This document shows, in pieces, positions 52,965 to 52,986 of a DNA stretch of 52,986 nt (position 1 is its first letter; every line of letters begins with the position of its first letter). The notes beneath the pieces are model-generated. The model did not search any database. It was not told where the DNA came from and saw only the letters and a program-made list of their open reading frames with translations. The stretch lies in assembly GCA_900317305.1 (NCBI GenBank), contig ONGG01000015.1, forward strand, positions 1-52,986, read 5' to 3'. This DNA comes from an uncultured Prevotellaceae bacterium (GTDB taxonomy: Bacteria; Bacteroidota; Bacteroidia; Bacteroidales; Bacteroidaceae). Both the position numbers and the translations under genes were made by a program.

Positions 52965-52986
52965 TGTTGTATTTGTTTAATGTTGT

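Overview
The window looks like a chromosomal segment of a Bacteroidetes bacterium close to Prevotella. Three things point there. The promoters carry the Bacteroidetes -7 box TAnnTTTG, often with TTTG 19-20 bases upstream, and there are no strong Shine-Dalgarno sites. The proteins are typical of the phylum: OmpA-barrel porins, two TonB-dependent receptors, propeller sensor kinases, a DAHP synthase/chorismate mutase fusion and BtuG/BtuH-like vitamin B12 proteins. Housekeeping genes are moderately GC-rich and mostly on the minus strand in tight runs with ATGA overlaps.

Layout. 0-6 kb: 5' part of asnS, an rRNA pseudouridine synthase with a repetitive Gly/Tyr/Gln/Arg tail, purB, tRNA-Val, a 76-bp tandem repeat leading into the trpS promoter, trpS, and an OmpA porin. 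6-14 kb: a minus-strand series guaB, two periplasmic peptidyl-prolyl isomerases, an OstA/LptA-like protein and mutL. 14-21 kb: recQ, clpX, clpP, tig and lptB. 21-24 kb: a PreA-like iron-sulfur flavoenzyme and a second OmpA protein. 24-27 kb: cobU-cobT-cobS-cobC, the last steps of cobalamin synthesis, on the plus strand from a nearly leaderless promoter. 27-36 kb: a five-gene signalling cassette (response regulator-PP2C phosphatase, membrane-anchored coiled-coil/WD propeller, propeller histidine kinase that has lost its phospho-acceptor His, soluble histidine kinase, TPR-TonB receptor). 36-41 kb: a 2-oxoacid:ferredoxin oxidoreductase with ferredoxin and a small TPR protein, folD and ffh. 41-46.5 kb: an exonuclease-like protein and the Phe/Tyr operon pheA - aminotransferase - DAHP synthase/chorismate mutase - tyrA. 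46.8-52.7 kb: a cobalamin riboswitch followed by btuB, a BtuG-like surface propeller lipoprotein and a double-domain DUF4465 (BtuH-like) protein. A 57-residue ORF ends the window.

The strongest observations are two. First, the Phe/Tyr operon has a complete transcription attenuator: a perfect TTTG-N20-TAAATTTG promoter, a 24-codon leader peptide containing eight consecutive aromatic residues (YYYFYFYF), and mutually exclusive antiterminator and terminator hairpins. Second, the five-gene cassette at 27-36 kb is translationally linked and pairs a His-to-Asp pseudo-kinase sensor with an intact soluble kinase, a phosphatase-output regulator and a TonB receptor; I do not recognise it as a described system.
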